From DATJQA01 sp041169145 (GTDB taxonomy: Bacteria > Patescibacteriota > Minisyncoccia > UBA6257 > 2-01-FULL-56-20), in the NCBI GenBank assembly GCA_041169145.1, contig JBEEJO010000029.1, positions 1-9,703 on the forward strand: a DNA stretch of 9,703 nucleotides, given 5' to 3'. Positions 1-6,527 of the stretch are shown here, one piece after another (within the stretch, counting starts at the first letter, position 1; every line of letters begins with the position of its first letter). The translations under genes and the position numbers were made by a program. Below the pieces are notes generated by a model. That model ran no database searches. It was given only the letters and a program-made list of their open reading frames with translations, and was not told the DNA's origin.

Positions 1-369
1 TGTTTTGAGGGGGTGTTCCAGTTCTATGTCGATACGTTCGGGGCCGAGCCAATCGTGATCCCGCATCGCTTTAAGGATCATCTCTTTCGTCACCGAGCCG
101 TACACGGCCCCCGTTTCATCCGTTCGAACGGGAAATTCCAAGCGTTTGGTCGCCAATGTGTCCCGCAAAGATGCAAGCCGCTTCAGGGCTTCCGCATCAT
201 GATGCTCGAGCTGGGCTTTTGCCGTCGCAAGGCGGACAAGATTGCCCGGCGTTGCCGGCTCGACGATCTTCCGCGGAAGGAGGTAGTTCTTCCCGAATCC
301 CTCGGCGACGTCTTTCACCTCGTATTTTTTTCCGATGCCACGGATGTCTTGAAGCAATATTACTCTCAT
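1..369 (-). CDS. rplI: 50S ribosomal protein bL9 (partial, C-terminus beyond window)
   Basis: Large-subunit protein bL9 binds 23S rRNA at the base of the L1 stalk. The reverse-strand frame opens at ATG 369 and stays open through base 1, giving 123 residues against about 148 for the family, so roughly the last 25 residues are missing. The N-terminal RNA-binding signature is clear: MRVILLQDIRGIGKKYEVK, then a G-F-G-K-N-Y-L-L-P-R stretch matching the family's G-Y-x-R-N-F-L-I-P-x. A charged helix (about residues 47-75) leads into the C-terminal domain, with the typical GSVT near residue 95 and EHPLKT at the window edge. It lies 41 bases downstream of the S41 protease gene on the same strand and may be co-transcribed with it. 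No Shine-Dalgarno precedes the ATG. Identity is secure. Confidence 0.95.
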   Translation of the reverse strand, partial: MRVILLQDIRGIGKKYEVKDVAEGFGKNYLLPRKIVEPATPGNLVRLATAKAQLEHHDAEALKRLASLRDTLATKRLEFPVRTDETGAVYGSVTKEMILKAMRDHDWLGPERIDIELEHPLKT

Positions 370-387
370 ATTATGTGAATGATCGTT

Positions 388-401
388 GGAACGAACGTTC
401 C
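388..401. repeat. Short inverted repeat between protease gene and rplI
   Basis: GGAAC-GAAC-GTTCC can fold as a 5-bp stem with a 4-base loop (or 6 bp with a 2-base loop) in the 41-base gap between the protease stop codon and the rplI start. No T-run follows on either strand, so it is not a convincing intrinsic terminator. It could be a weak attenuator or processing site, or chance. Confidence 0.35.
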
Positions 402-410
402 TTCCGGGAT

Positions 411-1661
411 TTACGGCGTGAAACGGAACATGACGACGCTTTTATTGATCGCATCGCGCATCATGCTGAGCGCTTTCGTGAGTTGAACGTCGTTCTCGGA
501 TGCGATATCGCTGTCCGACGGAATGACCTCGATATCCGGCGCGAGGCCGTCTCCTTCCAGTATTTTCCCCGAAGGAAGGACCCAATGCGCGATGGTCAAT
601 TTAAGCGACGAACCATCGTGCAGGTCAACGATCTGTTGCACCGTTCCCTTGCCGAAGGTCGTTTCGCCGACAAGCTGGATCTTGCGGTTGTCGCGGAGCG
701 AGCCCGCGAGGATCTCCGATGCCGAAGCCGAGCCCTCGTTCACGAGGATGACGACCGGGAAGTCCTTCAGCGCGCCGTTGCCGTTCGCGCGGAGCTCATC
801 GGTTATTCCCTGACGTGATTCTTCCTTTACGACAAGCGTCCCGCGCGGCAGGAACCAGCCGGCGATATCAACGGCAACGTCAAGATATCCTCCGGGATTG
901 TTGCGAAGGTCCAATATCATGCCCTGCGCGCCGCCGAGAAGCGTGGTGAACATCGCCTTGCGGAACAGGTCCGATGCGTTCGCGTTGAAACTATGGAGTT
1001 TGATATAAGCGATATTTCCGTCGCGCAGTTCGGCATCAAGCGTCGGAGCGACGATGGTATCGCGAGTAATGGAAAACTTCCGGGGGATGTCCCATCCTTT
1101 CCGCAAAATGGTCAGCACCACATCCGTTCCCTTCGGTCCGCGGATCATCCGTACCGCATCGTCAACGGATATACCGTCCGTTGAGGAGGCATTCACCAAG
1201 AGAATGGCATCTCCGGACAGAAGACCTGCGCGTTCCGCAGGCGTACCCGCAAGCGGTGCGATGACGACCAGCTGATCTTCCCGCTTGCCGATCTCCGCTC
1301 CGATGCCGCCGAAATTCCCCTGGACGTCTTCCTCGAACTTTTTACTCTCATCGGGATCAAAGAACTCCGAGTACGGATCATGCAAGGCGCCGACCAGCCC
1401 TCGGATCGCCCCGTTGACGCGTTCCTGCGCGCCGACGGATGATGCGTTCAGGTGATGGGCATCGATGGCGTCCCAAGTTTCCCAGAACGGGCCGAAGTCG
1501 ATACGGGACGCGTTACCCTGGGGATCCACGCCTGTGACCCCCTGGATAATGAGCGTTTGCGGCCGCTCCGTGCCGGTTCGGTAACCGAAAAGCACGCCTC
1601 CGACGAATACGACGGAGATCAAACCAAGCGCCAGAACGCTAAGAGCTATTTTCTTACCCAT
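411..1661 (-). CDS. S41-family C-terminal processing protease, membrane-anchored, with PDZ domain
   Basis: This is a CtpA/Prc-type serine protease that cleaves or trims exported proteins near their C-termini. From ATG 1661 it has 416 residues. Residues 5-26 form an N-terminal membrane helix after MGKK with no clear cleavage site, so the body is probably anchored outside the cytoplasmic membrane. A PDZ domain spans about 115-190, starting at GNFGGIGAEIG. The S41 catalytic core follows: DLRNNPGGYL near 251-260, NEGSASASEI with the probable nucleophile Ser313, and GETTFGKGT with the general-base Lys338, the 25-residue Ser-Lys spacing usual in the family. The frame continues 22 codons upstream, but that stretch lacks membrane character and overlaps a good promoter, so the start at 1661 is preferred. 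It could process the secreted proteins encoded further right, but nothing links them directly. Confidence 0.95.
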   Translation of the reverse strand: MGKKIALSVLALGLISVVFVGGVLFGYRTGTERPQTLIIQGVTGVDPQGNASRIDFGPFWETWDAIDAHHLNASSVGAQERVNGAIRGLVGALHDPYSEFFDPDESKKFEEDVQGNFGGIGAEIGKREDQLVVIAPLAGTPAERAGLLSGDAILLVNASSTDGISVDDAVRMIRGPKGTDVVLTILRKGWDIPRKFSITRDTIVAPTLDAELRDGNIAYIKLHSFNANASDLFRKAMFTTLLGGAQGMILDLRNNPGGYLDVAVDIAGWFLPRGTLVVKEESRQGITDELRANGNGALKDFPVVILVNEGSASASEILAGSLRDNRKIQLVGETTFGKGTVQQIVDLHDGSSLKLTIAHWVLPSGKILEGDGLAPDIEVIPSDSDIASENDVQLTKALSMMRDAINKSVVMFRFTP

Positions 1662-1677
1662 GAACCGGAATGATAGT

Positions 1678-1706
1678 ATTCTACCCGATAGCCTTGCATG
1701 GGGCAA
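1678..1706 (-). promoter_or_regulatory. Predicted sigma70-type promoter of the S41 protease gene
   Basis: On the reverse strand, a -35 TTGCCC (1706-1701) and a -10 TAGAAT (1683-1678) are separated by exactly 17 bases. Transcription would begin near 1671, leaving about 10 untranslated bases before the ATG at 1661, with no room for a normal ribosome binding site. This is also the main argument against the upstream-extended protease start. Confidence 0.6.
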
Positions 1707-1718
1707 CGGTCGGTGCGT

Positions 1719-1748
1719 TTGCGGCATCCTCTATTCATCCCGTAGAAT
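1719..1748 (+). promoter_or_regulatory. Predicted promoter of the small-protein/def/fmt operon, probably leaderless
   Basis: TAGAAT at 1743-1748 is a five-of-six match to the -10 consensus. A weak -35 TTGCGG lies at 1719-1724 with an 18-base spacer. Six bases separate the -10 box from the ATG at 1755, which places the expected transcription start on or beside the A of the start codon, so the mRNA would have essentially no 5' leader. Confidence 0.55.
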
Positions 1749-1754
1749 ACCCCT

Positions 1755-2057
1755 ATGGGACGACCAACGTATCTCGAGATCATCCGCGAACGCGGGAAGC
1801 GCTCGCGGATATATCGCAAGTATCAGCTCGTTGGCCTGGAGATCGCGGAGTTGCTGCGCGATCCCGCCCATACGGCGCTTTATATCAAGCTGGCAAAAGA
1901 CCGGAATGCGAATGAACTGCGAGAGCTGGCGCGTTCCGTTGCCAATAGGAAAAAGGTGCGCAACCGTGGGGCATATTTCATGTATCTCCTTTCCTCGTCG
2001 TCTCCCCATACGCCGGCGCGTCCTGTGCAACGCACGCGACGGAAAAAGCCGCAATGA
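1755..2057 (+). CDS. Small basic protein of unknown function, first gene of def-fmt operon
   Basis: A 100-residue protein opening MGRPTYLEIIRERGKRSR, with predicted helices to about residue 65 (GLEIAELL, LYIKLAK, ELRELARSVANRKK), a conserved-looking GAYFMYLL around 72-79, and a disordered Arg/Lys-rich tail ending RTRRKKPQ. It has no signal peptide or membrane segment, so it is cytoplasmic. The strong positive charge would fit RNA or ribosome binding, but that is inference and I do not recognise a named family. Its TGA stop overlaps the def start by four bases (ATGA, 2054-2057), implying translational coupling. The divergent promoter and likely leaderless start support it as a real gene; competing frames across this interval look like shadows. 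Confidence 0.8.
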   Translation: MGRPTYLEIIRERGKRSRIYRKYQLVGLEIAELLRDPAHTALYIKLAKDRNANELRELARSVANRKKVRNRGAYFMYLLSSSSPHTPARPVQRTRRKKPQ

Positions 2058-2590
2058 CCATGGAACACATCTACACTACCCGTAACCGAGATGAGGAAAA
2101 ATTCCTGCGCGCGAAAACCCGCTTGGTCACGTTCGGCGCACGAGGCGGGCTCTGCGCCGGAACCGTGACGCTTTCGCAAAAGGAGATCGACGCGCTCATT
2201 CGCCGCATGCGGAAGATCATGCGCGAGGCGAACGGCGTTGGGCTTTCCGCGAACCAGATCGGGCTTCCGCTCCGGCTCTTCGTGGCGTCCGTGCCGTCAG
2301 GACAGGGCGAAACGCGGTTCTATGCCGTGTTCAATCCCGTGCTGGAAAGAACGAGTGGCGCAAGCGTTCAGCTTGAAGAGGGGTGCCTGAGCATTCCCGA
2401 CACGTACGGCGATGTGCCGCGCGCCGACATCGTCGTTCTTCGCGGCCTGGATAAACGGGGTAAACCGCTGAAGATCAAGGCATGGGGACTCCTCGCGAGG
2501 GTTTTCCAACACGAGGTCGATCATCTCGAAGGCAAACTCTTTGTCGACCGGACGACCGGCACGAGGACCATGGTTCGCATCGGCCAATAA
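2054..2590 (+). CDS. def: Peptide deformylase
   Basis: Removes the formyl group from the N-terminal methionine of new proteins, as a cytoplasmic metalloenzyme. At 178 residues it is of normal length. All three family motifs are present: motif I GVGLSANQIG (61-70; Ser65 where many have Ala), motif II EGCLSIP (109-115) with metal ligand Cys111, and motif III QHEVDHLEG (152-160) with ligands His153 and His157 and catalytic Glu154. The chosen start overlaps the preceding gene by four bases; a second in-frame ATG at 2060 is the alternative and would remove only two residues. The first 20 or so residues are a charged extension ahead of the usual N-terminus. It is followed by fmt after 12 bases, so both enzymes of the formyl-methionine cycle are made from one transcript. 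Confidence 0.97.
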   Translation: MTMEHIYTTRNRDEEKFLRAKTRLVTFGARGGLCAGTVTLSQKEIDALIRRMRKIMREANGVGLSANQIGLPLRLFVASVPSGQGETRFYAVFNPVLERTSGASVQLEEGCLSIPDTYGDVPRADIVVLRGLDKRGKPLKIKAWGLLARVFQHEVDHLEGKLFVDRTTGTRTMVRIGQ

Positions 2591-2602
2591 TCGATATCCC
2601 TC

Positions 2603-3469
2603 ATGTCCGACTCCCTACGCTATGTCCTGTTCGGAACACCCGAGTTCGCCGCTATCGTTCTGCGGCATGTGCTTGATGCGGGATTCGTCCCCTTCGCGGT
2701 CGTTTGCAATCCCGATCGACCGCAGGGAAGGAAGAAGGTCGTCACTCCCCCGCCGGTCAAAGCGCTGGTTCTGCAGCGCGGAATATCGACGATAGACGTA
2801 GTACAGCCGGAGCGATTGGATGAGGATTTCGTATCCCGCATTTCGCAGTTCAAGCCGGAATTCTTCGTCGTTGCGGCATATGCGAAGATCATCCCGCGAT
2901 CCGTCCTTTCCATTCCCTCCCGGGGCGTGATCGGCGTGCATCCGTCGCTCCTCCCCCGCCTGCGGGGCGCCTCGCCCATCCAATCGGCGATCCTTACGGG
3001 CGAAAGCACGACCGGCGTTTCGCTGTATGCAATGGACGCTGAGATGGACCACGGACCGATATTCGCGGCGGAAAGCCTTGCGGACTACGATGTGGACCGC
3101 GATACGACCGCAACCTTGCTCCCCCGACTTGCGGATCTCGGCGGACGGATGCTCGTTGAGCTGCTCTCATCGCTGGAACGCGGCACGGCAAAGGCCATCC
3201 CGCAGGACCACGCGAACGCGACGTTCACGAAAAAATTCACCACGGACGATGCGTATATCCCCGCCGAAGAGCTTGCGCAAGCCGAACGCGGTGGCGTGCC
3301 AGAACTGGCACGAACTATTCACCGAAAGATCCGCGCGTTCGATCCGGAACCCGGAGCGTGGACCTTTATGGACGGCAAGCGTACAAAACTCCTCGGTGCA
3401 AGGATCGATACGGATCACATCGTGCTCACGAAGCTACAGCGGGAAGGCGGAATGCCTCACGTCGTGTAG
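2603..3469 (+). CDS. fmt: Methionyl-tRNA formyltransferase
   Basis: Transfers a formyl group from 10-formyltetrahydrofolate to initiator Met-tRNA. The 288 residues are somewhat short for the family (about 310). Visible features are the N-terminal FGTPEF (10-15), VVAAYAKIIP (89-98), the substrate loop HPSLLPRLRGASPIQ (113-127), and MDAEMDHGP (144-152). The C-terminal tRNA-binding domain is present (IRAFDPEPGAW, then MDGKRTKLLGA) but stops soon after EGGMP. Catalytic His113 and Asp149 correspond to His110 and Asp146 of the E. coli enzyme. The position of E. coli Asn108 holds glycine (Gly111, codon GGC at 2933-2935). It starts 12 bases after def with no Shine-Dalgarno, so it probably relies on coupled translation. 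Confidence 0.96.
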   Translation: MSDSLRYVLFGTPEFAAIVLRHVLDAGFVPFAVVCNPDRPQGRKKVVTPPPVKALVLQRGISTIDVVQPERLDEDFVSRISQFKPEFFVVAAYAKIIPRSVLSIPSRGVIGVHPSLLPRLRGASPIQSAILTGESTTGVSLYAMDAEMDHGPIFAAESLADYDVDRDTTATLLPRLADLGGRMLVELLSSLERGTAKAIPQDHANATFTKKFTTDDAYIPAEELAQAERGGVPELARTIHRKIRAFDPEPGAWTFMDGKRTKLLGARIDTDHIVLTKLQREGGMPHVV

Positions 3470-3470
3470 A

Positions 3471-3494
3471 GCGGATCCGTCCGCGGTCTTTCGT
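3471..3494 (+). terminator. Possible intrinsic terminator after fmt
   Basis: GCGGA-TCCG-TCCGC (3471-3484) forms a 5-bp stem with a 4-base loop immediately after the fmt stop, followed by the T-rich GGTCTTTCGTT. The T-tract is interrupted, so strength is uncertain. On the opposite strand no T-run follows, so it should not terminate the converging cohesin-protein transcript. Confidence 0.5.
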
Positions 3495-5570
3495 TTAGAT
3501 ATCCTTTTCCAGCTCCCACACCTCCTCGCCGATATAGCGCTTCACTGTTTCCATATCCTGCAGGATCTTCTGTTCGCGTTCTTTTTCTTCCGCCGGCAGT
3601 TCGCCGGAGCTTTTCAGTCGTTCTATCGCGGCGAATTCCGCTTCCAGGTCGCGCCTCAAGAGTGCGAAGCCCCGCCGAATGGATTCCTCCGCCCTGCGCG
3701 TTTCGGCGAGTAGTTTTTCGCGCTTCACGCGGATAGCCTTGCGATAGTACAAAGCGAGCCACACCTGAACAAAGAGCGCGAGCGCAAGCACAATAGCGGC
3801 GACCAGATAGATCAACTCATAGCTCATCCGCGATGCGCCGAACTGAATTGCCGTCGGCGAAACCGTAAGCGCGAACTGCGGACTCGGCGGGCTTTGAAGA
3901 TTGCCGATCTGCCCCTGTGTCCAGAGGAGATACTTACCGCTCGAGAGGAATGTCGGGAAGGTGAAGAACCATTTGCCGTTCTTTTCAGCCGTCGCATCGT
4001 GGCGCAACGTTTCTCCGCTCGTAAGGCTTTGAAGATAGATGTGGACCACGCTTCCCGGCACGTCCGACGTGCCGCCGATGTAGAGGATATCCTTATTCGT
4101 GATCTCCGTCGGAACGAGCTCAACGATCGGCGGAGAAAGTTCCGCCGGCGCGCCTTCGATAGCCGCAAAGGCGGGCGATCCTCCGAAAAGCATTCCAAGC
4201 GTTATGCCGAGCGCAAGAAGCGCGAGAAGTGATTTGTTGCTCTGGTTATACTTCGCTTTAAGCGCCTTGAGTTCGTCCAGCTGCTTTTGTACTTCGGGCG
4301 TAATACTGCCGCCCGCGCTGATGATCTCGTGGAGCTGGCGGTGGGCGTGCCAAAGGCGGCGAGCGGCGAATCCCACGCTCACGATGAGAACGCCGAGAAT
4401 AACGAAGATCCACAGCCAGGGAACGATGAGGTTGCTCTTGATCTTGATCCCGGTTCCGGACACGATATCGAACGCATAGGTCACGATCTCCAGGCGCTGG
4501 GTTTCCTGCGTATAATTTCCTGCCTTGTCATACGCGCGCACGATAACGTCGTAATCTCCATAATCAAGCGACGGGACATACGGACTCGCCGCTTCGATGA
4601 AGAACGACTGTTCGCCGTTCTCTGCGGCGTTCGCTTTCTGCGGCGAAAGAGACACGAGGCGAATCTCATAGTGGTCGACGCCCGAAAGCGAGTCTGTCGT
4701 CTCAAATGCAATGGACGGACGCATCGAGGTCGTTCGCATCGAAGGGGCGATCTCTACGGGAAAGTCTGCCGGAGGCTGAGTGTCAACGCGCGCTACATAA
4801 TGCGTCACGCCTCCCCAGGAACCGCTCTTGAGCGCCTTCACATGGAAATAGTGCGCGCCGTCCTCCAGGCTCTTGTATGTTTGGCTGGTCTTCGTACCTT
4901 CCGCAACATCATCGGGGTAATCAATCGGGTCATTACTCAAGAGATAACTGAATCCGTCGGCATTCTCACCTCCCCACTCGAACGTGACGGTATTCGTGTT
5001 GTACCACCGTTCCTGATCAGGATGCGTGGGAGACGTGACGATGGGACCGGCCGGCGGCGGAAGTGCGAGATGATACACCCCGCTCGTTGTTTGTCCCAGG
5101 ATGTCCGTGCCGTGCCCGTCGTTCAATAATACTCGAGAGCCGTCCGTGAACCGAAGGATTGCCGTTCCGATGCTCGTGACCCGGAACGCCACTTGCGAGA
5201 TGAGTCCGGCGCTCGTGTTGATGCCCGGGGTCGGGATCGCTCCTTGGAACCGGATCTTGCCGGCGTGGTTGTCATAACTCGGCTGAGATACCCAGATGTT
5301 AATAATGGACTTCCCGGCGGTTGGGCTCACGACCTGAAGTTTGTCCGCTGGGTATTCCAATTGGGCATCCAGGGCGTTCACGTTGTTCCCGCTCGTATTC
5401 ACATAGAGGGAAACGGTGAACGTGCTTCCAACCGTGAACGTACCGCTCGCCGGACCCACATAGAGCGACGCGGGATTTTGCGCTAAAACACTATGCGGCC
5501 CCACACCAACCGCTCCGAGAACGGTTATGAGTATGATGCCGAACGAAAGGATGGAATGTCTTGTGTGCAC
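3495..5570 (-). CDS. Cohesin-domain multi-pass membrane protein with Ig-like domains and cytoplasmic coiled coil
   Basis: A 691-residue surface protein starting at GTG 5570. Order: signal peptide 1-30 (likely cleavage VLA/Q); cohesin-like domain about 34-168, with the YPADKLQVV strand, the SIINIW motif at 89-94 and the GHGTDI turn; Fn3/Ig-like domain about 175-264; second Ig-like domain 266-364 ending YDKAGNYTQE; membrane helix 381-403; short charged loop; hydrophobic segment 446-470 that resembles a second signal peptide ending SPAFAA; Ig-like domain about 476-571 (PGSVVHIYL, NGKWFFTFP); membrane helix 583-609; and a highly charged coiled coil 611-691, presumably cytoplasmic. By family analogy the cohesin should bind a dockerin, and one is encoded two genes upstream. 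It may be a fusion of two membrane proteins joined at about residue 445. The domain calls are by eye; the reading frame is certain. Confidence 0.88.
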   Translation of the reverse strand: MHTRHSILSFGIILITVLGAVGVGPHSVLAQNPASLYVGPASGTFTVGSTFTVSLYVNTSGNNVNALDAQLEYPADKLQVVSPTAGKSIINIWVSQPSYDNHAGKIRFQGAIPTPGINTSAGLISQVAFRVTSIGTAILRFTDGSRVLLNDGHGTDILGQTTSGVYHLALPPPAGPIVTSPTHPDQERWYNTNTVTFEWGGENADGFSYLLSNDPIDYPDDVAEGTKTSQTYKSLEDGAHYFHVKALKSGSWGGVTHYVARVDTQPPADFPVEIAPSMRTTSMRPSIAFETTDSLSGVDHYEIRLVSLSPQKANAAENGEQSFFIEAASPYVPSLDYGDYDVIVRAYDKAGNYTQETQRLEIVTYAFDIVSGTGIKIKSNLIVPWLWIFVILGVLIVSVGFAARRLWHAHRQLHEIISAGGSITPEVQKQLDELKALKAKYNQSNKSLLALLALGITLGMLFGGSPAFAAIEGAPAELSPPIVELVPTEITNKDILYIGGTSDVPGSVVHIYLQSLTSGETLRHDATAEKNGKWFFTFPTFLSSGKYLLWTQGQIGNLQSPPSPQFALTVSPTAIQFGASRMSYELIYLVAAIVLALALFVQVWLALYYRKAIRVKREKLLAETRRAEESIRRGFALLRRDLEAEFAAIERLKSSGELPAEEKEREQKILQDMETVKRYIGEEVWELEKDI

Positions 5571-5609
5571 GTCACAAAGCCGGGTTGTTTTGCCCGTTTC
5601 TCTGCCTAT

Positions 5610-5619
5610 TAGTATAGCA
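5610..5619 (-). promoter_or_regulatory. Extended -10 promoter of the 691-aa cohesin-protein gene
   Basis: Reverse-strand TGCTATACTA holds a TG-n extended -10 element with TATACT (5616-5611) matching five of six consensus bases. There is no good -35, as is usual for extended -10 promoters. The predicted transcript starts near 5604, about 34 bases before the GTG. The same 10-mer lies upstream of the prepilin-like gene at 9519-9528. Confidence 0.55.
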
Positions 5620-5624
5620 AATCA

Positions 5625-6527
5625 TTATCCGTGTTGCCGCATGCGAACGAGAACCGCACGAGCGATCCAGACGATAAGCACGATGACCAAAAACATTATC
5701 CCCCCTTTCGCACCCGCCGTACGCCAGTCGTATATGATCGCCTGCGCTACGTTTCCGGCGTGGTCCGTTATGCGGAGCTCGGCTTCCCATACGCCGGATG
5801 GAAGTGCGTCGGGATTTCGGGTCGGCCACCAGCCGCCCCAGAGGAACCATGAGCGTGCTCGTGCTTCAATGTTCGCGATACCGCTTTCACTGTCGCTCGT
5901 CTGAAAGCTCAAGAGCTTCTGTCCCGGCGTGATAGGATCCTGTTCCAATGCGAAGAACGAAATGACGGGCGGGGCGTTATCCAAGGATTGTAGCGGTACA
6001 TCTACCGAGCCGGGCTCCTCGCCACCTGCGGCCGGAACGAATGTCATGGAAAGTTCCTGTGCTTGCGGGGTGATCTTTGTTCCCTTGCCATTCGCGAGAT
6101 ACAAAGCGGTTTCCCGACGAATACCTATGGTCGTCGTGGACGCTCCCGGAAGCGCGCGGAGATGAAGCGCGAATAGTTCGCCCCGGTCGCCCACGAACGG
6201 CTCGATGCTCGCGCCGCTCCAACGAACATCGCCGCTCGCATAGACCAGCGGCTGCTTCGGCCAAATGTCGATGATCGAACGGGCCGTATCGGTGCGGAGA
6301 AGTTCCAGCTTGTTCGGCTCGAAGGAAACCGCGAGTTCATAGCCGTTCAGCGGTTGATCGCTTGAGGCATACACACGGACAACGAACTCACGGCCCTCGA
6401 CGGGCGTTTTCGGCTCGTTTTCCAGAAAGATCGTTGCGCCGGCGGCGATAGCATGCGCCGGGTACGTCAAAAAGACCGCGGTTGCGGCGCTTATCACGAA
6501 CCCGATCTTCAGAAATGTTTTCATCAT
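5625..6527 (-). CDS. Cohesin-domain single-pass membrane protein with Ig-like domain
   Basis: Encodes 300 residues from tandem ATG codons at 6527 and 6524; the first overlaps the TGA stop of the dockerin gene (ATGA), so translation is probably coupled. Signal peptide 1-26 or 1-28 (AHA/I or AIA/A). A cohesin-like beta-sandwich spans about 31-165, with FEPNKLELL, the SIIDIW motif at 84-89 and an NGKGTKI turn, closely echoing the 691-aa protein. An Ig-like domain at about 185-268 contains a tryptophan-rich loop (W227, W230, W233, W234) and ends ITDHAGNVAQ. A single membrane helix at 277-294 is followed by a short basic tail (RMRQHG), giving an outside domain and a cytoplasmic C-terminus. I infer a membrane anchor for a dockerin partner, most simply the protein encoded just upstream. 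Cohesin assignment is by motif and fold pattern, not a profile search. Confidence 0.85.
   Translation of the reverse strand: MMKTFLKIGFVISAATAVFLTYPAHAIAAGATIFLENEPKTPVEGREFVVRVYASSDQPLNGYELAVSFEPNKLELLRTDTARSIIDIWPKQPLVYASGDVRWSGASIEPFVGDRGELFALHLRALPGASTTTIGIRRETALYLANGKGTKITPQAQELSMTFVPAAGGEEPGSVDVPLQSLDNAPPVISFFALEQDPITPGQKLLSFQTSDSESGIANIEARARSWFLWGGWWPTRNPDALPSGVWEAELRITDHAGNVAQAIIYDWRTAGAKGGIMFLVIVLIVWIARAVLVRMRQHG

Larger units (their letters stand above)
1676..1750. repeat. Inverted 9-bp repeat containing the divergent -10 boxes
   Basis: GTAGAATAC occurs on the forward strand at 1742-1750 and on the reverse strand at 1684-1676, with 57 bases between. Each copy contains the TAGAAT -10 box of its own divergent promoter, so the identity may only reflect two similar promoters, although it extends beyond the hexamer on both sides. 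Confidence 0.5.

Noticed and set aside
370..376. CATAAT just before the rplI ATG as a -10 box
   Set aside because: It ends one base before the ATG, so transcription would start inside the gene. More likely chance AT-richness.
156..818. Plus-strand frame of 220 codons
   Set aside because: Spans the ends of rplI and the S41 protease, both of which carry strong family motifs on the reverse strand.
1662..1727. Upstream extension of the S41 protease by 22 codons
   Set aside because: It would place polar and proline-rich sequence ahead of the membrane helix and put the coding region across the predicted promoter. MGKK directly before the helix is a typical start.
4287..5129. Long plus-strand reading frame of 280 codons
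   Set aside because: Lies wholly inside the 691-aa cohesin gene on the other strand. Its translation is Arg/His-rich with no domain, while the opposite frame has clear signal, membrane and Ig-like features.
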